This document shows positions 20,800 to 32,928 of a stretch of DNA of 64,000 nt, in pieces. Position numbers and translations under genes: made by a program. The stretch spans positions 290,701 through 354,700 of the forward strand of contig SCFE01000069.1 in NCBI GenBank assembly GCA_004352715.1, in the 5' to 3' direction. How positions within the stretch are numbered: position 1 is the stretch's first letter; every line of letters begins with the position of its first letter. The DNA comes from Hofstenia miamia (lineage: Eukaryota > Xenacoelomorpha > Acoela). Below the pieces are notes generated by a model, which was not told where the DNA came from, did no database searches, and saw nothing but the letters and a program-made list of their open reading frames with translations.

Positions 20800-21480
20800 T
20801 GCAATTGTGGTGGAGGTGATCCTAGTGGTGCTCGCCCTATTTGATTTTGCACAATAATTGCTCTTGTTATTATGGGTAATAAATGGAAGTTCACAACTGT
20901 GCCACTTTTGCCTCTTATGGATTTTACATATAGATAACCCTAAATATAAATAGTTGCATGGCCTTCGATACGTGTGAGCAATTATTGCGATGACAAGACA
21001 ACTAACTCGATTACATCTCTGAAGCTATGATAATCATCAACCAGTGTCATAATATGCTCGTAGGCATTTCTTATGTTTAATAGATCTGTTATGTTTATTA
21101 CCGACGACAATAAATTTGGATCTAAAATAGAAAGGGTTAGCCTACAGTTAGCTATCCAGCTATTTAGAATGTGGAGGTTTATTATAAATTGAATTGATTG
21201 ATAGGTAAGCTAAATGAAGAAAATCCCCTATGCCTAACATTAACCTAAAAACACACTTTCACTAGACAGGGCAGAGCAGTAAACCTGATGTTAAGGCTGA
21301 TTTCAAGTGTAGACTTGAAGAATGCTTCTCAGTCAGCCGGTAAATGCAATACAGTGAGAGTACCTGAATAGCTACTCGTGTACCTGAACGTTTAGCTTGC
21401 CATTATAATAATAAGAAAACCTGATACGAAGCAAAGTTAAATCCAAACGATTTATTTCATCAACTCATATATTTATTGTA
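20800..21480 (-). mobile_element. Degraded gypsy-type LTR remnant, minus strand
   Basis: On the minus strand this shares blocks with the LTR at 45704-46790. The plus-strand text AATTTGGATCTAAAATAG near 21112 matches the reverse of the GTTTTAGATCCAAATTGTTG block there. Nearby TAGCTATCCAGCTATTT and ATTATAATAATAAGAAAACC also match. Limits and target duplication could not be found. Confidence 0.35.
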
Positions 21481-21806
21481 AAATTGTAGCTGTTTGTATT
21501 GCTAACATGTACCTGTTTTTTGTTTACAATTATTTCCAAATTTGTATTTCTTCTGTTAATTCTTACGCATTGTGTTAATTTTGGCTATCCAGTAGCTATG
21601 CGACTTCGGTTGAATCTTTTTGCCAAATCTTTTGCCAAACGTATTTATAACTTAGTTTACAAAAAATATTCTAATTGATATAAAACAGGTTAATCAAAAA
21701 TGCTGATTACGTCACACTATATTGTTAACCATTGTTCAGAAAGTTGTTTTTTTGATCTGTTCTGGTGGATAGCTAATTGTGAATTTTTTTTTACCATGCA
21801 TACATG

Positions 21807-21810
<4 letters not shown>

Positions 21811-21866
<56 letters not shown>
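21811..21866. repeat. (TA)n microsatellite
   Basis: About 28 perfect AT dinucleotides. The 340 bp after it (to 22207) hold only a short frame of no recognisable type. Confidence 0.95.
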
Positions 21867-21868
<2 letters not shown>

Positions 21869-22207
21869 TTCTCTAATTTAAATCGAATTTCGAAGACTTA
21901 ATAATAATTAAATATTACCCTTGCGAATAAACACAATAAATCCGAATGTTGTTACATTGGTTACAGATTGTAGAGATTTGTTCTTTTTGGGAGCTAAAAC
22001 TTTGTATGAAATACGTAAATCACATTTCTACAAGGAACTATTGTATTGCAAAATATACAGCTAATATTTTTCAAGTTTCAATTCTCTTTTTAAAGTATAT
22101 ATTAACAAAAGATATGCTTGCTAAGCAAGTTATTCCAAATCGGATTTGCAAGCACATTATCTCAATATTCGGATAGGAATTCGAACCAAAACAAATGAAT
22201 TTGCAAG

Positions 22208-24058
22208 CCTTATTTCAGAAACAAAAAAAATCAAACATAAATAATTTCTGAAGTACATTACTTTATGTGTTCTTAAATCATTTTTTTCAAGTGTGGATAA
22301 TAGAAATTTGGCTTTATTCCAATTCTGCAATTGCAAATTCTGTCAACAATTTACTTGTATAAACAATTTTCAAACTACTTAAATTAAATAATGTATTATG
22401 ATAGTTCCTTCATTGAAATCGAATTTATTGATACAAATTTCATGGGACTGATTTTTTTTCAATGGGAATTGGTCTATCATGTGAATGGAAACATAAATGA
22501 GAAACTTGGAATGCGGAATTCAGACTTCAACTCATATAAGCCAAATAGAAGAGTTGCGTGCGAGAATAGCAATAGAAAATTTCATGATACTGGAATAATA
22601 ATATTCTGGTCCTGAAACCCTAGTTTGAATATTTGAAAAGAAAGGCTATACATTTACAAAATTATGGAGTCTTGAAGAATACAGGTTATTTATTTTTCTG
22701 AAACTACTGATATGAAATTGCAATTTGCTCTGTGGGACTAGATGTACTTTTATTAAAAATTTCCTTGAATATTGACATTATTGTGACTTGAATAATGAAA
22801 GCAAATTCCAACTATTTCAGATTGCTCATATACATATATATATATATATATATTTACATATAATAAATAATATTTATCATCATTGTACGTGTTGCATCTA
22901 AATCTATCAGAATTTTTAATTTAAGTTTTGATTGCAAAGCAAACAGTCGTATTATTGTTTATAATAGATTTCCCTAACATTTTAGACATAAGGAATTGTT
23001 TAAATTGGCTTTTAGTTTTCTGGTATTTTTATTTTTGTTTTATATTTAAGATTAATACGTGTAAATAATTATAGGGCATCACTTCGGGTAAAGCAGTGCT
23101 ATTGGTAACTGTAACTGACTACCAATAACCAATGTACATTAAAGCTCAGATTTGCGATATATTTAAAATGTACTTAAATTCCAATTAGAAGAGCCTAGAA
23201 AATATATAGTTTACAAAATATAACTGATTTACCTGAATGGCTTTTTACGGTGACTCTATCAGCTAAGGGACATGGCTGACCATTCCAAATATCTTTGAAG
23301 AAAACAAAATTAGAAAAAGGACAGTAAAATGCATTTTCAATATAAACATTTGTAAATCTTAAATCACAGCTGTCAGTTGAAATTAAACTAAGATTACTGT
23401 AAACCTCTGGATGACCTGTTGTTGAAGAACTATCATACACATATTCAGTAAAGATAATGCTTCCACCTGTTTTTTTCACTTTTATGTAGAATGAGTCTGG
23501 CATTTTGTAGATGTTGCATGAATCAATTTTAATGTAAATCTTACTGAAACCATCATCATCAAAATCAAGCTCATTGAGTAGGTCAACTTTTAGATTACAT
23601 GGAACTCTAATAGTAGCACCAATCAAGGTAGAAATGCTTNNNTGAAGAACTATCATACACATATTCAGTAAACATAATGCTTCCACCTGCTTTTTTCACT
23701 TTTATGTAGAATGAGTCTGGCATTTTGTAGATGCTGCACGAATCAATTTTAATGTAAATCTTACTGAAACCATCGTCATCAAAATCAAGCTCTTTGAGCA
23801 AGTCAACTTTTAGATTACATGGAACTATAATAGTAGCACCAGTCAAGGTAGAGTTGCTTAATGTGTTAATGTTTAAATTCTGAGGACATTGACAGAATAC
23901 CTCTCCAATAAATATCATTATGAAGCCTAAACAATATATTATTAGGTCATTTTCATTAAAAAATATTTTAGCATGTACGCAGTGTGATTCAAATTGAGAA
24001 TTTTGATTGGTTTTATAACAAATTTTTCTCAAATACAAATACATAACAAAGTACTCAC
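22208..24058 (-). repeat. Segmental duplication, copy 1 (with 57784-59340)
   Basis: From TTATTTCAGAAACAAAAAAAATC onward (the last 20 bases are shared at both sites) the sequence matches 57784-59340 in the same orientation, with scattered substitutions and small indels. The duplicated block includes the Ig-like exon and about 1 kb of non-coding sequence on its 3' side. Divergence looks like several percent, so this is an old local duplication of a gene segment. Confidence 0.8.
23233..23926 (-). CDS. Ig-like (V-set-like) ectodomain exon, copy 1, chimeric around NNN
   Basis: On the minus strand the exon begins after ATATTGTTTAG at 23926 with the end of a signal peptide (GFIMIFIGEVFCQC). An extracellular domain follows with TLTGATIIVPCNL (B-strand-like cysteine), SFYIKVKKAGGSIMFTEYVY and NLSLISTDSCDLRFTNVY with YCPF (E to F strands and second cysteine). 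It ends at a donor, CATTCAG|GTAAAT, next to 23233. The start phase (G|GC) and end phase (G|GT) are both 1, as is typical for Ig-domain exons. The region 23413-23638 is repeated at 23643-23868 across three N with about 5% differences, so the assembly joins two versions, allelic or paralogous. The single-copy version at 58847-59320 shows the normal exon length. The gene is likely a membrane or secreted recognition protein; its other exons are not seen here. The usual C-strand tryptophan is replaced by tyrosine. Confidence 0.6.
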
Positions 24059-25808
24059 TAAATTATATTAGCATGAGGAAAGTTAAGTCATATTGATGAC
24101 AATTCTGTTCAATGTGATGTTTTCTTATTCTTTAAGTATATCATAATTTTGGGCTCACTATGATTTTCTAAAAATTTTCAGTTGTCATTTCAATTTTTTG
24201 TTCAATGCTAGTCTAATTGTTTCATTACCTTCAAACCGTCTAGTATAAATTCAACATCACAGTCCATCAGTCAAAACTCATTACAAAACTTGAAAAACAA
24301 ACTGGAATGCAATCAAAGCTTTCAAGTAGAAGCAATAGCTNNNNNNNNNNNNNNNNNNNNNNNNNNNNNNNNNNNNNNNNNNNNNNNNNNNNNNNNNNNN
24401 NNNNNNNNNNNNNNNNNNNNNNNNNNNNNNNNNNNNNNNNNNNNNNNNNNNNNNNNNNNNNNNNNNNNNNNNNNNNNNNNNNNNNNNNNNNNNNNNNNNN
24501 NNNNNNNNNNNNNNNNNNNNNNNNNNNNNNNNNNNNNNNNNNNNNNNNNNNNNNNNNNNNNNNNNNNNNNNNNNNNNNNNNNNNNNNNNNNNNNNNNNNN
24601 NNNNNNNNNNNNNNNNNNNNNNNNNNNNNNNNNNNNNNNNNNNNNNNNNNNNNNNNNNNNNNNNNNNNNNNNNNNNNNNNNNNNNNNNNNNNNNNNNNNN
24701 NNNNNNNNNNNNNNNNNNNNNNNNNNNNNNNNNNNNNNNNNNNNNNNNNNNNNNNNNNNNNNNNNNNNNNNNNNNNNNNNNNNNNNNNNNNNNNNNNNNN
24801 NNNNNNNNNNNNNNNNNNNNNNNNNNNNNNNNNNNNNNNNNNNNNNNNNNNNNNNNNNNNNNNNNNNNNNNNNNNNNNNNNNNNNNNNNNNNNNNNNNNN
24901 NNNNNNNNNNNNNNNNNNNNNNNNNNNNNNNNNNNNNNNNNNNNNNNNNNNNNNNNNNNNNNNNNNNNNNNNNNNNNNNNNNNNNNNNNNNNNNNNNNNN
25001 NNNNNNNNNNNNNNNNNNNNNNNNNNNNNNNNNNNNNNNNNNNNNNNNNNNNNNNNNNNNNNNNNNNNNNNNNNNNNNNNNNNNNNNNNNNNNNNNNNNN
25101 NNNNNNNNNNNNNNNNNNNNNNNNNNNNNNNNNNNNNNNNNNNNNNNNNNNNNNNNNNNNNNNNNNNNNNNNNNNNNNNNNNNNNNNNNNNNNNNNNNNN
25201 NNNNNNNNNNNNNNNNNNNNNNNNNNNNNNNNNNNNNNNNNNNNNNNNNNNNNNNNNNNNNNNNNNNNNNNNNNNNNNNNNNNNNNNNNNNNNNNNNNNN
25301 NNNNNNNNNNNNNNNNNNNNNNNNNNNNNNNNNNNNNNNNTTTAAATTCTATGCATTGATTATGTATGAACAAGACATATCTGTAAATACAACATCCAAT
25401 CGAACTACTTTAACATTTTAAGGAAAATATTTTTGGAAAAATATTTTCTTTTTTCTTTAATGTAATGCTAAAATTTTTAATGAGACCTGTACCTGTCGAC
25501 CTGACGTGAAACAGACATTGATTCACAATATTTAAAGATTTAATTCTCTCTTTAACCAAATTGTGATTAACTTTATTCATTCTTGATATTTTTATATAGA
25601 CCTCTAGAGGTTTTCTAAAAAATGCAAAAAATTGCTCGAAAACATATTGGTACATAGTTAAAATGGGGGTATAATTGAATAATTATTTATATGGATATGG
25701 CCGTAGTTTTTTTTACCCCTGGCTGCCAAATCCAGAATTTCTAGAAAACGCCTTTTTTCTTATCAAAATCAATAGAAAAGAGTAAAAAGTTATTGAAAAC
25801 TGATCATT
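24059..25808. other. Unassigned sequence around a 1000-N gap (24341-25340)
   Basis: No gene is recognised in 24059-24340 or 25341-25808. Missing exons of the minus-strand Ig-like gene (signal peptide start) would be expected here and may lie in the gap. Confidence 0.5.
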
Positions 25809-26490
25809 TTGAGAAAGATGCATATACACAACCCTGCCTTTCTTTACTACTTACGTAACAGAAAACCCATTCACAAACAACTATCACTAATAAAACAAGC
25901 AATTTCTAAAATGTCTACTCCAACTATCACATTATTCTGTGGTGGAATGGACGTGCTTTGGGCAAACCTCACCAAAGAGAATTTGAAATTTTACGATGTT
26001 GCATATAGAATGGAAATAAAAGTCATGCTATGATCAGGAAAAACTGATATCAACCAAATAACAGAAAATGATGTTACAAACAACATTTCACTATTCTTTA
26101 AGGAGATAAAGGAAACCCAAAATCTTGTCTCAACATTTCAGGAATTATACCCCACTCTAAACATTGATATGACATTGGCGCATAATTCTGATTTTGATGT
26201 TAAAGGTTTACGACTCTACAAAAGATTTTCATCCATTTTCAATGAAAAAATAAACTATTTTCGTCAATTGCATGTGATATCACATCGACTATAACACAAC
26301 AAAAACATTACATTCAAAAGTCACTCAACAACTGAATTAGAAACAATGTGCTCAATACTTCGTTCAGACATGTTACTCTCAACTCTCTCATGAAACAATA
26401 CCAATGCTGCTGACATCATCACCAAAACTCAAAAACTCTTGGAAGAAGAAGCTGACATACGTATCCTGGATCCTAGTCTGAGCTGGGTGG
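25809..26490 (+). pseudogene. Extra-ORF remnant of a gypsy-type element, copy 1
   Basis: The function is unknown. The frame from 25809 contains TPTITLFCGGMDVLWANL and KFYDVAYRMEIKVML, then a stop. It continues as ITENDVTNNISLFFKEIKE, LYPTLNIDMTLAH and KGLRLYKRFSSIFNEKIN. These align with the same blocks at 35140-35540 and 45110-45480: a hydrophobic strand then LF-x-G-x-(N/M)-D, YY-(N/D), R-x-EI, later AH-x-(S/T)-x-x-D and LY-(K/E)-(K/R). The copy ends directly at an LTR start (TGTAGTAT, 26494), as do the other two. That makes it the 3' end of an element's last reading frame rather than a host gene. Stops and frameshifts make it non-functional. Confidence 0.6.
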
Positions 26491-26493
26491 GCG

Positions 26494-26714
26494 TGTAGTA
26501 TATTTGCATCCCTAAATTGTAAATTGATAATATGTGTTGATTTAGTAACATTGTGACAATAAGCAATGTACAATTAGTGATTTAATATTCTTTGTATTCT
26601 GATTGGTTGCTCGTCCAAGGAATCCATTTTGTTTGCATAATTTGAATATTGAACATCGCAGTAGTTTTTAAATATTTTGTTCTGCTATTACTCACCATTT
26701 GATCACAAGTGAGT
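26494..26714 (+). mobile_element. Start of a gypsy-type LTR, cut by a gap
   Basis: TGTAGTATATTTGCATCC follows a purine-rich GAGCTGGGTGGGCG and the end of the extra ORF, the same arrangement as at 35730 and 45704. The block AATTTGAATATTGAA..CGCAGTAG resembles the TTTGAATTTTAAA..CGG.AGGTACTT block of the other LTRs in the window. The rest lies in the gap 26715-27275. Confidence 0.5.
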
Positions 26715-27650
26715 NNNNNNNNNNNNNNNNNNNNNNNNNNNNNNNNNNNNNNNNNNNNNNNNNNNNNNNNNNNNNNNNNNNNNNNNNNNNNNNNNNNNNN
26801 NNNNNNNNNNNNNNNNNNNNNNNNNNNNNNNNNNNNNNNNNNNNNNNNNNNNNNNNNNNNNNNNNNNNNNNNNNNNNNNNNNNNNNNNNNNNNNNNNNNN
26901 NNNNNNNNNNNNNNNNNNNNNNNNNNNNNNNNNNNNNNNNNNNNNNNNNNNNNNNNNNNNNNNNNNNNNNNNNNNNNNNNNNNNNNNNNNNNNNNNNNNN
27001 NNNNNNNNNNNNNNNNNNNNNNNNNNNNNNNNNNNNNNNNNNNNNNNNNNNNNNNNNNNNNNNNNNNNNNNNNNNNNNNNNNNNNNNNNNNNNNNNNNNN
27101 NNNNNNNNNNNNNNNNNNNNNNNNNNNNNNNNNNNNNNNNNNNNNNNNNNNNNNNNNNNNNNNNNNNNNNNNNNNNNNNNNNNNNNNNNNNNNNNNNNNN
27201 NNNNNNNNNNNNNNNNNNNNNNNNNNNNNNNNNNNNNNNNNNNNNNNNNNNNNNNNNNNNNNNNNNNNNNNNNNNAAAGGTAGGATAACCAGAGGCTCTA
27301 AATGGCCCTCTGGTTTGACTCCTCTAGTCTAGGTGATAGTAGGTATTAGGTATAAGGATGAGTATGGTTAGGAAGTGCGGTTTGCATGTAGCTATAATTA
27401 TTGCATTTTCTCTAGTCTAAAATGAGCTGAGACATTAGCTATTGGAAATGGTTCATTGCTTTGGCCGGAGGCCTGATTCTGTAAGAAGAAGTTTGGAATT
27501 AACTTATTCTCTGAATACTTATTAACCCTGGAATGAACATGCTCTTGTTTTCTCATTAGATAGAATGACACAATAACTATTAGTTTCATCGGTTATGTTC
27601 TAATATATCTAAAGATGGAATGCTTGCTGAGTGTTGCACATGCTTCTACC
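26715..27650. other. Gap (561 N to 27275) and unassigned sequence before pol
   Basis: The 375 bp after the gap hold no recognisable gag, protease or primer-binding site. The reverse transcriptase similarity starts abruptly after it, so the 5' part of the gypsy element is deleted, diverged or hidden in the gap. Confidence 0.5.
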
Positions 27651-27654
27651 ACAA

Positions 27655-30392
27655 GACAAGCATTCTACAATAAAATTATAAGGCCAAGTGAGAGCCCTTA
27701 TGCTTCACCAACAGTATTTGTGAAACAGGGTGATAAATATAGATTGTGCATAGATTTCAGATAATTGAATGATGTGACAAAGAAAGATGCTTATCCATTA
27801 CCAAGGATAGATGATATGATTTATAAAGGCAACAAAGAATAGATATTTTACGTGCATTGATCTATGTAAAGCTTATTGGCAAGTGCCAATGGAACTGAGG
27901 GACATTGAAAAAACAGCGTTTATAACGCCATATGGATTATTTGAATGGATGTACATGGCCTTCAGACTCTGTAATGCGCCAGCAACATTCCAAATATATG
28001 TAACAAAAGTACTCAAACAAAACAATAAGACAATGGAGAAAGGAGTGTGTGCGTACATAGATGATATACTGATTGCAAGTGATACCATAGAGGAACATTT
28101 GAAGAAGCTAGATAAAACACTGACAATTTTATATAATGCGGGATTACGCATCAATGGAAAAAAATGTGAAATCTTAAAAACCAAAGTGGTGTTCCTAAGA
28201 AGAAAGATACAACAAGGTAAAATTAAAATGAAGAATAATGCGAAAGAAATGATCCTAAATATTAAGAGCCTGAAAACGAAAAAAGATGTGCAAAGAATAA
28301 TGGGTTTTATTAATTATTATGGTTCGTTTTTACCAAACATAGCTCAGAAAACAAATAAAATAACAGCATTACTAAAAAAGTCGAAACCATTTGAGTGGAC
28401 ATGGAAAGAGGAAGAACAGTTGGAAAATATAAAAAATGAACTCGCAAAAATGCCTTCACTAAACACACCTGATTATCAGGAAGAATTTATTTTGGATTGC
28501 GATGCATGTAAAGTAGTGATAGGGGCATGTTTGGGTCAGATGAAAAATGGGAGAGAAGTCCTGATACAGTTCTTTAGCAGATGATTGAAAGCCAGTGAAG
28601 AAAATTATGGTTCAACAAAATTGGAAATGCTTGCATTGGTAGAAAGCATTAAGAAATTTAGATACTTTTTAATTGGACAAAAATTTAAAGTACAGACTGA
28701 TAATAGTGGTTTGGCGAGGCTGAAAAAATTTTCAGGTGACAAATCATTGATTGTATCACGTTGGATAGAATACTTAAACGAATTTAAATTTACAATAGAG
28801 CATAGGAAGGGTACCCTACACAAAAACGCTGATTTTTGGACTGGATTGCCAGAATATCAAAGAGGTGTGGAGGAACAAGAAGGAGAAAAGAAAAAATTCG
28901 ATTTTTTACCTCATAATGAGTATAAGGAGTTGCCAGAAATTAATGCAGATAAAAAAAGGTCAGGCGATAATGCCTATCGTAATAAAGGAGGAAATTGAAG
29001 AGAGTAAAATAGTTCAAAAACAAAAAATGGATATGGTAATGGTTGAAATAAGAGAGAAGCTGGGAAATGCGGACAAGCAGCTAAGCAAAGAAGCAAATAG
29101 CTATTACCAAAGGTATATGTGGAAAGTAAATGAAAGTGGATTACTATATGTACAAGGGAAGACACTTAGAATAGTGATCCCAAAATATTATAAAAGGGAT
29201 TTCGTGAAGAAAATTCACGAGAAAGGACACATCAGAATTATTCAGACGGAACAAACTTTTAATGCAATGTTTATAACAATAGGAATTCGAAAGGTTGTAG
29301 AAGATGTGATAAACAAATTTACCACATGTTTATTGAATAATAAAAGCCATTTTCCGCGACAAACCACGCCCTTAGAGAAAATTATAGCAACTGCACCAGA
29401 CTAAATAGTACACGTTGACTTGGAAAAATTGTCACAAGATGATGAGGGTTATCAATACATTCTGGTGATAGTTGATAATTTCACAAAATATGCGAGAATG
29501 ATCCCATTGGATTCTACAACTGCGAAAATAGTAGCAGAGAAGATAATGAAGGAATGGATATTGAAATTCAGACCAATGGAGGTAATAGTATCAGATAGAG
29601 GGGTGCAGTTTGAAAGTAACCTATTCAAAGAGATGGCAAAAGTGATGGAAATAATGACAGAGAAAACAACGGCATATCACCCACAAGCAAATGGTACAGT
29701 GGAAAGGTTAAATAGAATGATGATTAAATTGATAAGAGTGTTGACATCAAGAGTTGGTGGAAGAGATTGGCAAGAAGTAATAGAGATGGTAGAGTATTTT
29801 TATAATACTTCCGTGCATTCTACTACAGGAACCACAACATTTAAAGCAATGTATGGCAGGGAAATAGCAATGCTAATATCAATGCAATATAATACTTATG
29901 CAGAAAAACCAGATAACAAATACATTAGAAAGATTAAAAATCAATTGACAGGAATCCACAAAGCGATGTGCCACAACGCGAAGAAATCTGCAATAAGACA
30001 GCAAAGAAATTTTAATAGAAAGATCTATGGAAAACTACACAAGAAGGGTGATAGGGGTTTACGCGTAAACTTTAATGAGAACACAAGACGTAAACCAGGT
30101 ACGGAAATTAAAAACACAGTGGTCAGGGCCATTTATCATTTCACAAACACTACCTAATAATATTTATAAACTTAACAATGGTAGAATTTTACATTTTCAA
30201 AATTTAAAATGGGCAACAAAAGATATTGAACAAGCAAAATTAGATGAAAATGCACAATTTAAATTAGTTGAAAGTAATGACAATATATATAATGAAATGG
30301 ATGATCTTGATAGTGTGGCGGAAGAAGAATTTCAAGAAGAGTATACTCCTCAGCAGGGAGAAGATGAAATCGAAAGGAGAGTGATGCCCTAG
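27655..30392 (+). pseudogene. Ty3/gypsy-type pol: reverse transcriptase, RNase H and integrase, broken
   Basis: The polyprotein would copy element RNA and integrate the DNA. Order seen: RT start IIRPSESPYASPTVFVKQGD and DAYPLPRIDDMI, a frameshift near 27825, then RYFTCIDLCKAYWQV, FRLCNAPATFQ, catalytic YIDD at 28054-28065, and MGFINYYGSFLPNIA. RNase H has FILDCDACKVVIGACLGQ, a TGA stop at 28582, SEENYGSTKLEMLALVES, QTDNSGLARL and HRKGTLHKNAD. After a frameshift near 28950 the integrase zinc finger keeps HEKGH, but CxxC is reduced to one cysteine (TTCLLNNK). A TAA at 29402 precedes the catalytic core. D, D and E lie at 29417, 29594 and 29702, with 35 residues between the last two, as expected of DD35E. 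Another frameshift near 30070 leads to a WSGPFII GPY/F-like module. Gag and protease are not found. Confidence 0.85.
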
Positions 30393-30539
30393 AGGGCTGT
30401 AAAGAATAAAAATAAATATGACCCTGAGATATGGGATATAAATTTAGAAACTCCATTTAGATTAGATAATGAAAAGAGCCAGCAGTTGATCACTAATGAA
30501 GAGCAGAAGGGTATGCAGGAGATCCCCCAAATCTGATCG

Positions 30540-30995
30540 TCAGTTAAAGGGCATGTCGAGGGGAGAAAATACTTGCAGTAACAGTGGAAATACTAGGTTT
30601 CTGCAATCCAATTGTCATTTAAAGGGCATGAGGATGGAGCATTCTTTACCTAGTAACAGAAGAAGACAAGTGGAAAGGAAATCACCTCAATCTGATTGTC
30701 ATTTAAAGGGCATGAGGATGGAGAATTTAACACCCACTAACAAATGGAGAAGAGTAAGAAGGAAGTCTCCCCAATCTGATTGTCATTTAAAGGGCATGAG
30801 GATGGAGACAACGCCACAAAGATCACCATCAACCATCATGATACCAATCTTCACTTAAAGGGCGTGAGGTTGGACCAAAGATTGAGCTCATCAATGGAAC
30901 ACTCCCCCACATCCAGTGGAACTTGAAGTCAATTAAAGGGCAGAGAGTACAAAGCTAAGCTGATAGTTCCTCATCTGCAATTAAAGGCAGCAGGT
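30540..30995 (+). repeat. In-frame repeat array encoding (DCHLKGMRME)n downstream of integrase
   Basis: The core TTTAAAGGGCATGAGGATGG recurs. AAAGGGC-type cores start near 30546, 30621, 30705, 30789, 30857 and 30934, and a weaker one near 30982. The two central spacings are exactly 84 bp (28 codons). The plus-strand frame 30496-30858 reads KSPQSDCHLKGMRMEN-type units separated by variable basic spacers; the last units are out of frame. The array lies between integrase and the next conserved ORF. It could be a spacer domain in the protein, or its purine-rich GAGGATGGAG could act at nucleic-acid level. Confidence 0.8.
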
Positions 30996-32094
30996 ACTGA
31001 GATCTGTGGTCAATATGTTGACCCAGATATACGGGATATCAGTGAAGAATCAGAAATGGATACTTTGGAACAGCCTTCAACTAGCTCATTTGCAACACAT
31101 AGTTTGCAACCTTTCTCACATAAACAGTCATCCACTACGACAAAGTCATCAAGATCAGAAGAACGAGAAAGCAGAATGACGAAGATTGGAAAGGATAAAA
31201 TTCACCCATACTTCATTGCAAATAGGAGAATTCGATATAATTCAAAGGCAATTTATCACTGGAAACAAAAAGGTTCTTACAGCAACACTCCTCAACAAAG
31301 GAAACAGAGTCATTGGCAATCCCCATTGTAATTGATAAGCAGAACAGGCCAGTGTGCAATACAATTATATCATATGCAAGAAATATGAAGGAAGATTTCA
31401 ACAGAACATATTTCAAAAGTATGGTACACATAATGTTTGAGGAGACATTCACATTAAAGGATGTTCAGAAGCTGATGAAAAATAAAAACAAATTGATTGA
31501 GAAATGTGAACAAGTCAATTTGGATAGGGAACATCTAATGGTGATATACTTTATTAAGCAGATAGAAATGACCTCTAGAAACCTTGAAGCAAACATAGAG
31601 GATACACTGAAATTGGCTAAAGAACACAAGATAAAAGTAATAGTGATTGCAAGAACGCAGAGCAAAGAAGAGATGCCAGAATTTTTACAAATGTTAGAAG
31701 AAAAATTGGAAAACGTTTTTATAATGGATAAAAGTGGCAAAGCAATATCTGAGATGATCAACATAGACTTGCAAATCAACACTATAGTGCAAGCAGAAAG
31801 AGTAATGGTTGAGTGAAAATAGCCATAGACATGTATTACCAAGTAAGGACAATGGAAATACTTGGAAGGACAGAGAATCTAGAGGAAATAGGAAATCTGT
31901 ATATAAAGTGCAGCATGAATTAGACGCCAGAGCACTTGAAAAATATCATAGGTGTGTGGAAAGAGATGAAAACGGAAAAACCAGTACATGAAGAATGGCC
32001 TATGATTGATATAAGATCACCCATAAAAACCTATCATAAAACGGTGGAAATGGCATTACTGGAGATTAGAAAAGCATATGAAATGGACTCAAAA

Positions 32095-32928
32095 GGAAAT
32101 TTTAGAAATATGATTTTCAAAGAAATCAATGCACCACATATATGTGCAAGAACATTGATATGGATACTCAGTATAGCATTGACAAACAATGAGAAATTGG
32201 TTCTACTGATAAGAAAAAAAGAGAGGAAGGCCATGGTGAAGAACAAATGATATGAGCTAGCTATAGCACCAATGTAACATCCTCCACCTAGCCTATTACG
32301 CAGTGTCTAATTACTGATAATGAATCCTCGGTAAATTGTGGGTGAGGTGTTACCAAGTTGCTGAACCATCAGACCTTCCTCTCTTATTAACTAGTTATGT
32401 TAATTAAATAATTGAGTAGTATGACGTCTCCTCTTTGGTTCTTCTATGGGCTCCTGCCCAAAGCCGATCTCCACAAGACAGCTCCTCTCCTTCTTAACCA
32501 ATGATTGAGTGGAAATTTTAGAAATATGATTTTCAAAGAAATCAATGCACCACATATATGTGCAAGAACATTGATATGGATACTCAGTATAGCATTGACA
32601 AACAATGAGAAATTGGTTCTACTGATAAGAAAAAAAGAGAGGAAGGCCATGGTGAAGAACAAATGATATGAGCTAGCTATAGCACCAATGTAACATCCTC
32701 CACCTAGCCTATTACGCAGTGTCTAATTACTGATAATGAATCCTCGGTAAATTGTGGGTGAGGTGTTACCAAGTTGCTGAACCATCAGACCTTCCTCTCT
32801 TATTAACTAGTTATGTTAATTAAATAATTGAGTATTATGACGTCTCCTCTTTGGTTCTTCTATGGGCTCCTGCCCAAAGCCGATCTCCACAAGACAGCTC
32901 CTCTCCTTCTTAACCAATGATTGAGTCC
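32095..32928 (+). repeat. 417-bp tandem duplication straddling ORF and LTR junction
   Basis: 32095-32511 and 32512-32928 are nearly identical (one visible difference, GAGTAGTAT versus GAGTATTAT). Each unit contains 178 bp of the extra ORF and about 239 bp of the inserted LTR, so the duplication happened after the LTR insertion. There is no N here, and the difference argues against a simple assembly repeat. Confidence 0.8.

Noticed and set aside
28945-28960. A7 run in pol as a possible programmed frameshift site
   Set aside because: The frame changes near it, but the copy has several other stops and shifts, and the position (between RNase H and integrase) is not where programmed shifts normally occur. 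A simple indel is likelier.
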